25,250 nucleotides of DNA from CAIQJJ01 sp964606085 (GTDB taxonomy: Bacteria; Chloroflexota; Anaerolineae; Anaerolineales; UBA4823): assembly GCA_964606085.1 (NCBI GenBank), contig CAZSFD010000075.1, forward strand, positions 1 through 25,250. Reading direction: 5' to 3'. The notes under the pieces were generated by a model that saw only the letters and a program-made list of their open reading frames with translations, was not told where the DNA came from and did no database searches. How positions within the stretch are numbered: position 1 is the stretch's first letter; each line of letters opens with the position of its first letter. Of the stretch, positions 21,926 to 25,250 are shown piece after piece. A program made the translations under genes and the position numbers.

Positions 21926-22198
21926 TTATCTCTGGCGCAAACGGGGGTTGACGACGCCGTCGAGGGCGCGGCCGATCAGGTAGAAGGCGGTGCAGAGCAG
22001 GGTGATGGAGACGCCCGCCGGAAAGATCAGATACCAGTATTCCACGCCGCGCAGCATGTAACCGGCGGCCTGGGTGGTGTAGATCATGATGCCCCAGCTC
22101 ATGCGCACGTTAAGCAGCCCGAAGAACGACAGCGCTGCCTCGGTGAAGATGGCCCCGGTGACGGTGAACATCATGTTGAGGAAGGCCAGCGGCATCAG
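21926..22198 (-). pseudogene. Oligopeptide ABC permease (DppC type), C-terminal fragment
   Basis: About 90 residues that match the end of DppC-like permeases: MPLAFLNMMFTVTGAIFTEA, ALSFFGLLNVRMSWGIMIY, a hydrophobic WYLIFPAGVSITLLCTAFYL helix and GRALDGVVNPRLRQR. The N-terminal two thirds, including the first helices and most of the ATPase-docking region, are missing: at about 22195-22205 the sequence switches to a sensor kinase gene on the other strand. It precedes the peptide ATPase gene in the usual order (permease, then ATPase), separated by the CACAGAG element. Confidence 0.85.
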
Positions 22199-22200
22199 GT

Positions 22201-23922
22201 CTTGACCGCAGCACCGGCCTGTTCACCCGTTACGCCCACGATGCCAAAGACCCCGCCAGCCTGGGCGGACACACCCCATCAACCTTGCTCTTTAGCCGCA
22301 GTGGGCAACTGTGGGTCGGCACCTACGATGCCGGTTTCAGCCGCTTCGACCCCGCCACCCAAACCTTCGTCAACTACCCCCACGACCCCCAAAACCCCAA
22401 CTCACCTAACGGCGATGCCATCTACGCCATCCACGAAGACCGCAGCGGCCTGCTTTGGTTTGGCAGCTCCTACGGCCTCGACAAATTTGACCCCGCCAGC
22501 GAAACCTTCACCCACTACACCACCAAAGACGGCCTGCCCAACGATGTGATCTACACCATCCTCGAAGACGACGACGGCTATTTCTGGCTCAGCACCAACC
22601 TCGGCCTGGCGCGCTTCGACCCGCGCAGCGGCGCTGTGCAAAACTACGATGTCAAAGACGGCCTGCAAAGCAACGAGTTCAACGCCTTTGCCGCCGCCAA
22701 ACTCAGCACTGGCGAACTGCTGTTTGCGGGCATCGTGGGCGCCAACCTTTTCCACCCAGATGCCATTCCCCATAACGAATACGTCCCGCCGTTGGTGATC
22801 ACCGGCCTCACGCAAGGCGGCAACCCGCTCAACGCCGATCAGCCGGTGGATACGCTGTCGCAAGTCCGCCTGGAGTGGCCGCACAACTACTTCGAGTTCA
22901 AATTCGCCGCCCTCAGCTACGCTGACCCCGCCCAAAACCAGTATGCTTATCGCCTGGAAAACTTCGACAACGATTGGGTGGATAGCGGCAGCTTCACCTT
23001 TGGACGTTACACCAATCTGCCCGGCGGCAACTACACCCTGCACATCAAGGGCAGCAATAACGATGGCGTGTGGAACGAAACCGGCGCATCCGTAAAAATC
23101 ACCGTTGTTCCCGCCATCTGGCAGACGTGGTGGTTGCGCGGCGGCCTGGCGTTGCTGGGGGTGGCATGCGTGTTCGTGGCCTATCGCCTGCGCGTGCGCG
23201 ACATCAAGGCCCGCAACCGCGAGCTCGAACGCCAGGTGGATGCACGCGCCAAAGAAATCGAAGCCATTTTTGAGCAGACCAAAGAACTCGCCATCGTTGA
23301 AGAGCGCAACCGCCTGGCGCGCGACCTGCACGACAGCGCCAAGCAAAAAGCCTTCGCCGCCCTGGCGCAGTTGGGCGTGGTGCGCCGTCTGTTGCAGCGG
23401 AACCCCCAGGCCGCTCAAAAACACGTCGAAGAAGTGGAAAACCTGGTCTACGAAGTGATCCAGGAGCTGAGTTTCTTGATCCAGGAGATGTACCCCCTGG
23501 CCCTCGAAGAAAAGGGCCTCGTCACCATCCTGCGCGAATACATCTACGAATGGGAGCATCGCAACAACATCCACGTCCTGCTCGAAGTGCAGCACCAACG
23601 CCGCCTGCCCTTGCAGGTGGAGCAGGCCCTGTACCGCATCGTACAGGAATCGCTCGCCAACATCGCCCGCCACAGCCACGCCAGCGAAGTGACCATCCGC
23701 CTGAATTACAATCACGATACCGTCGAATTGGCCGTAGATGACAACGGGCGCGGCTTCGACCCGCAGCAAAAACCCGGCGGCGTGGGCCTGCGCTCCATGC
23801 AAGAGCGCGCCACCCTGATCGGCGGGCAGATGGTTATCGAAAGCACGCCCGGCAACGGCACGCACATTCAGGTGCTCACCCCTGCCGAAATCGAAGCGCC
23901 CTCGCACAATGGTCATAAGTAG
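22201..23922 (+). CDS. Propeller-type sensor histidine kinase, 5' truncated
   Basis: The frame is open to 22201 and enters in the middle of a sensor propeller, so the start, signal and most blades are missing. What remains: two-component propeller repeats (LWVGTYDAGFSRFDPATQTF, LLWFGSSYGLDKFDPASETF, YFWLSTNLGLARFDPRSGAV), a Y_Y_Y domain (YRLENFDNDWVDSGSFTFGR), one membrane helix (WWLRGGLALLGVACVFVAY), a short coiled coil, a HisKA_3 box ERNRLARDLHDSAKQKAFA with the phospho-His codon at 23329, and a HATPase domain (DDNGRGFD, GGVGLRSMQERA). It senses a ligand, likely a glycan in related systems, and phosphorylates the regulator that starts 9 bp downstream. Confidence 0.9.
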   Translation, partial: LDRSTGLFTRYAHDAKDPASLGGHTPSTLLFSRSGQLWVGTYDAGFSRFDPATQTFVNYPHDPQNPNSPNGDAIYAIHEDRSGLLWFGSSYGLDKFDPASETFTHYTTKDGLPNDVIYTILEDDDGYFWLSTNLGLARFDPRSGAVQNYDVKDGLQSNEFNAFAAAKLSTGELLFAGIVGANLFHPDAIPHNEYVPPLVITGLTQGGNPLNADQPVDTLSQVRLEWPHNYFEFKFAALSYADPAQNQYAYRLENFDNDWVDSGSFTFGRYTNLPGGNYTLHIKGSNNDGVWNETGASVKITVVPAIWQTWWLRGGLALLGVACVFVAYRLRVRDIKARNRELERQVDARAKEIEAIFEQTKELAIVEERNRLARDLHDSAKQKAFAALAQLGVVRRLLQRNPQAAQKHVEEVENLVYEVIQELSFLIQEMYPLALEEKGLVTILREYIYEWEHRNNIHVLLEVQHQRRLPLQVEQALYRIVQESLANIARHSHASEVTIRLNYNHDTVELAVDDNGRGFDPQQKPGGVGLRSMQERATLIGGQMVIESTPGNGTHIQVLTPAEIEAPSHNGHK

Positions 23923-23931
23923 GAGTAGTTC

Positions 23932-24591
23932 ATGCCCAACCCCATCAGCATCATCATCGTAGATGACCACGAAGTCGTCCGCAACGGCATCCGCGCCTAC
24001 CTTGAAACCCTCGAAGAGTTCACCGTCGTCGGCGAGGCGGCCTCCGGCGAAGAAGCCATCCAAATGGTCTCCGACACCATCCCCGATGTGATGCTGATGG
24101 ATTTGATCATGCCGGGCATGGACGGCGTGGAAACCACCCGGCGCGTCAAAGCGATCAGCCCGCGCACCCAGGTGGTGGTGCTGACCTCCTATCACGAAGA
24201 CGTCCACATTTTCCCGGCGCTCAAAGCGGGGGCTATTTCATACATTCTCAAAGATATGAAAATGGATAAGCTGGTAGATGCCATCTGCCGCGCCGTGCAA
24301 GGCGAAGTGACCCTGCACCCCCGTGTGGCCGCCTGTGTGCTGCAAAACCTGCGTGGCGAAAACGCCGACGAACCGCAGCTCTTCACCGACCTCACCGAAC
24401 GCGAACTCGACGTGCTGAAACTGATCGCCAGCGGCCTGAGCAACAGCCAGATCGCCGAGAAACTGGTCATCAGCGAAAACACCGTTAAGGGCCACGTCAG
24501 CAATATCCTCAGCAAGCTGCACCTGGCCGATCGAACCCAGGCCGCCGTCTACGCCTGGCAGAAGGGCATCGTACAGCGCGACAATGGTTGA
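23932..24591 (+). CDS. NarL/LuxR-type response regulator
   Basis: A 219-residue regulator. The receiver domain (about 5-122) has the acidic pair Asp11/Asp12, phospho-acceptor Asp57 in DVMLMDLIMPGMDG, the switch region VVVLTSYHED and the conserved Lys in YILKDMK. The C-terminal helix-turn-helix (about 150-210) reads LTERELDVLKLIASGLSNSQ, then IAEKLVISENTVKGHVSNIL. AGGAG (23921-23925) overlaps the kinase stop and precedes the ATG by 6 bp, so kinase and regulator are one operon. Its target genes are not shown by the sequence. Confidence 0.95.
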   Translation: MPNPISIIIVDDHEVVRNGIRAYLETLEEFTVVGEAASGEEAIQMVSDTIPDVMLMDLIMPGMDGVETTRRVKAISPRTQVVVLTSYHEDVHIFPALKAGAISYILKDMKMDKLVDAICRAVQGEVTLHPRVAACVLQNLRGENADEPQLFTDLTERELDVLKLIASGLSNSQIAEKLVISENTVKGHVSNILSKLHLADRTQAAVYAWQKGIVQRDNG

Positions 24592-24804
24592 ATTGGGATG
24601 TGTACCTGGCGGATGGAGGGGATTGCTGATTTCTGGTTGAGTCTTGCCGCAGGGGGTGTAGGATTTGGCGTAACTGACCGCGCCGGTGGTGTCGGTCAGT
24701 TGGCGCACGGAGCCGAGGGCATCACCGAGGAAGTAGATTGCTGATTGTGGATTGCTGAGTGCGGATTGGGAAATGCGGCCGCGGCCATAGAGATAGGTGT
24801 TTGA

Positions 24805-24821
24805 CGGATGCTGCGCATCCG
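24805..24821. repeat. 17-bp palindrome inserted in frame in the RHS remnant
   Basis: CGGATGC-TGC-GCATCCG, 7-bp arms around a 3-nt loop. It adds PDAQHPS between RHS motifs VLADG and NTYLYG. Confidence 0.8.
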
Positions 24822-24869
24822 GGCCATCAGCAAGCACCTGGGTCAGGCCGGTATTCAGGTCGAGGGTGT

Positions 24870-24877
24870 AGTGAGTG
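24870..24877. repeat. Target-site duplication, left of the MITE
   Basis: AGTGAGTG, identical to 25028-25035. Confidence 0.88.
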
Positions 24878-25027
24878 CAGGTTTTTCTTAAAGTCGTTCC
24901 GTTTGCAAAAAAAGCCGTCGGTTGACTTGGGTTGAGCTTGTCGAAACCACGGCGGGCGTGATTGGCTCTGCAAATGCTGGTTTCGACAAGCTCAACCAGC
25001 GAGGTTCGCGACTTTAAGAAAAGCCTG
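24878..25027. mobile_element. 150-bp MITE inserted in the RHS remnant
   Basis: The terminal inverted repeats CAGGTTTTTCTTAAAGTCG (24878-24896) and its complement (25009-25027) match at 18 of 19 positions. Perfect 8-bp direct repeats AGTGAGTG flank it (24870-24877 and 25028-25035). Excising one copy plus the element restores the RHS reading NGVTTHYTLDLNTG exactly. Inside is a second, perfect 20-bp inverted repeat (24930-24949 and 24978-24997, GGTTGAGCTTGTCGAAACCA). It has no transposase, so it needs one from elsewhere. The 8-bp duplication and CAGG ends recall ISAs1-type elements, which is only a guess. Confidence 0.9.
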
Positions 25028-25035
25028 AGTGAGTG
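25028..25035. repeat. Target-site duplication, right of the MITE
   Basis: AGTGAGTG, identical to 24870-24877. Confidence 0.88.
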
Positions 25036-25072
25036 GTCACGCCATTGACGGTTTGTGATAGCCTGTCGCCCG

Positions 25073-25089
25073 GCGAACCTACGGTTCGC
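25073..25089. repeat. 17-bp palindrome breaking the RHS frame
   Basis: GCGAACC-TAC-GGTTCGC, 7-bp arms around a 3-nt loop. It lies between RHS pieces YRYNG and GDRLSQ, which are in different frames. Confidence 0.75.
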
Positions 25090-25143
25090 AGCCATTGTAG
25101 CGGTAACTGACCACTGCCCACTGACTCCTTCTCGGTCACGTGA

Positions 25144-25172
25144 TTGTACCTTCTTTTTGCGTATGGTAAACT
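25144..25172 (+). promoter_or_regulatory. Possible promoter of the last gene
   Basis: TTGTAC (25144-25149) and TAAACT (25167-25172), 17-bp spacing, 25 bp before the ATG at 25198. Confidence 0.35.
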
Positions 25173-25197
25173 TATGCCACTTTGCCGAGGATCCCCC

Positions 25198-25250
25198 ATG
25201 CTTAGCCGCCAAAAAGTCACCATTCTCTCTTTGTTGGTTTTTGTCGCCCT
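25198..25250 (+). CDS. Start of a gene, secreted or membrane product, 3' partial
   Basis: ATG at 25198 follows GAGG (25187-25190) by 7 bp. The visible residues MLSRQKVTILSLLVFVAL form a positive start and a hydrophobic run, typical of a signal peptide or first membrane helix. The gene runs out of the window, so its product cannot be named. Confidence 0.5.
   Translation, partial: MLSRQKVTILSLLVFVA

Larger units (their letters stand above)
24637..25115 (-). pseudogene. RHS-repeat protein remnant, broken by palindromic insertions
   Basis: On the minus strand the pieces read in order YRYNG, GDRLSQTVNGVTTH, then YTLDLNTGLTQVLADG, TYLYGRGRISQ, YFLGDALGSVRQLTDTTGAV and SYTPCGK, the conserved core of RHS/YD-repeat proteins. 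They are interrupted by a 17-bp palindrome that shifts the frame (25073-25089), a 150-bp MITE with a stop (24878-25027), a 17-bp palindrome in frame (24805-24821), and a short ATCAGCAATCC-type repeat that adds SALSNPQSAI. There is no start codon or full core, so it is a decayed fragment. The rest of the gap 24592-24636 and 25116-25197 shows no gene. Confidence 0.8.

Noticed and set aside
22402..24207. Long minus-strand ORF of 601 codons opposite the two-component genes
   Set aside because: It spans two well-recognised sense genes in antisense and has low-complexity His/Gly/Asp content typical of GC-rich shadows.
1..25250. tRNA or rRNA genes
   Set aside because: I saw no T-loop type GGTTCGAATCC with matching cloverleaf arms and no rRNA-like conserved stretches; a covariance search would be needed to exclude tRNAs fully.

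Overview
The window looks like a piece of a draft or metagenome-derived genome from Chloroflexota, probably the Anaerolineae side. This is an inference from the high GC, the long Pro/Thr/Ala linkers on lipoproteins and anchored proteins, the DUF123 and C39-like genes, and the dense small palindromes between genes. No marker gene is present to prove it. One run of ten N (21704-21713) shows that the scaffold was joined from contigs, and several genes are cut abruptly, so gene order across the joints listed below should be treated with care.

Layout. 1-4.7 kb: the end of a sugar-type ABC binding protein, a large (alpha/alpha)6-type glycosidase, then three gene fragments lying end to end (start of a GH1 beta-glucosidase, end of a hybrid histidine kinase, end of glutamate synthase small subunit). 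4.7-5.4 kb: a hicBA toxin-antitoxin pair framed by two strong terminators. 5.4-6.1 kb, minus strand: a broken vapC and an internally deleted nucleotidyltransferase gene. 6.1-8.8 kb, minus strand: an amino-acid ABC permease and a lipoprotein binding protein with two nearly identical tandem domains, separated by three hairpins. 8.8-10.7 kb: a hexose-6-phosphate mutarotase and GH5 glycosidase operon, divergent from the binding protein.

10.7-12.9 kb, minus strand: an SDR dehydrogenase, then an operon of a small membrane protein, a C39-like protease-fold protein and a DUF123 GIY-YIG protein. 13.0-15.2 kb: a fused ADP-forming acyl-CoA synthetase. 15.2-15.6 kb: a non-coding stretch with a composite palindromic and tandem repeat. 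15.6-18.3 kb: a Ser/Thr kinase divergent from a Ca2+/H+ antiporter and an anchored SH3 protein. 18.3-19.3 kb: a DUF971 protein with an unknown 182-residue protein. 19.3-20.9 kb: a translationally coupled chain of a short leader ORF, a cytoplasmic Asp-box beta-propeller and a MoaD/ThiS-like protein ending in Gly-Gly.

20.9-22.2 kb, minus strand: a damaged oligopeptide ABC ATPase and a fragment of its permease. 22.2-24.6 kb: a two-component pair (propeller sensor kinase, cut at its start, and a NarL-type regulator). 24.6-25.1 kb: an RHS-repeat gene remnant carrying a 150-bp MITE with perfect 8-bp target duplications and two smaller palindromes. A new gene starts at 25198.

The most noteworthy items are the beta-propeller/MoaD operon with its coupled leader ORF, the binding protein with a 425-bp identical internal repeat, the MITE in the RHS remnant, and a set of short palindromes that share one architecture (7-10 bp perfect arms, 3-4 nt loop) but not one sequence.
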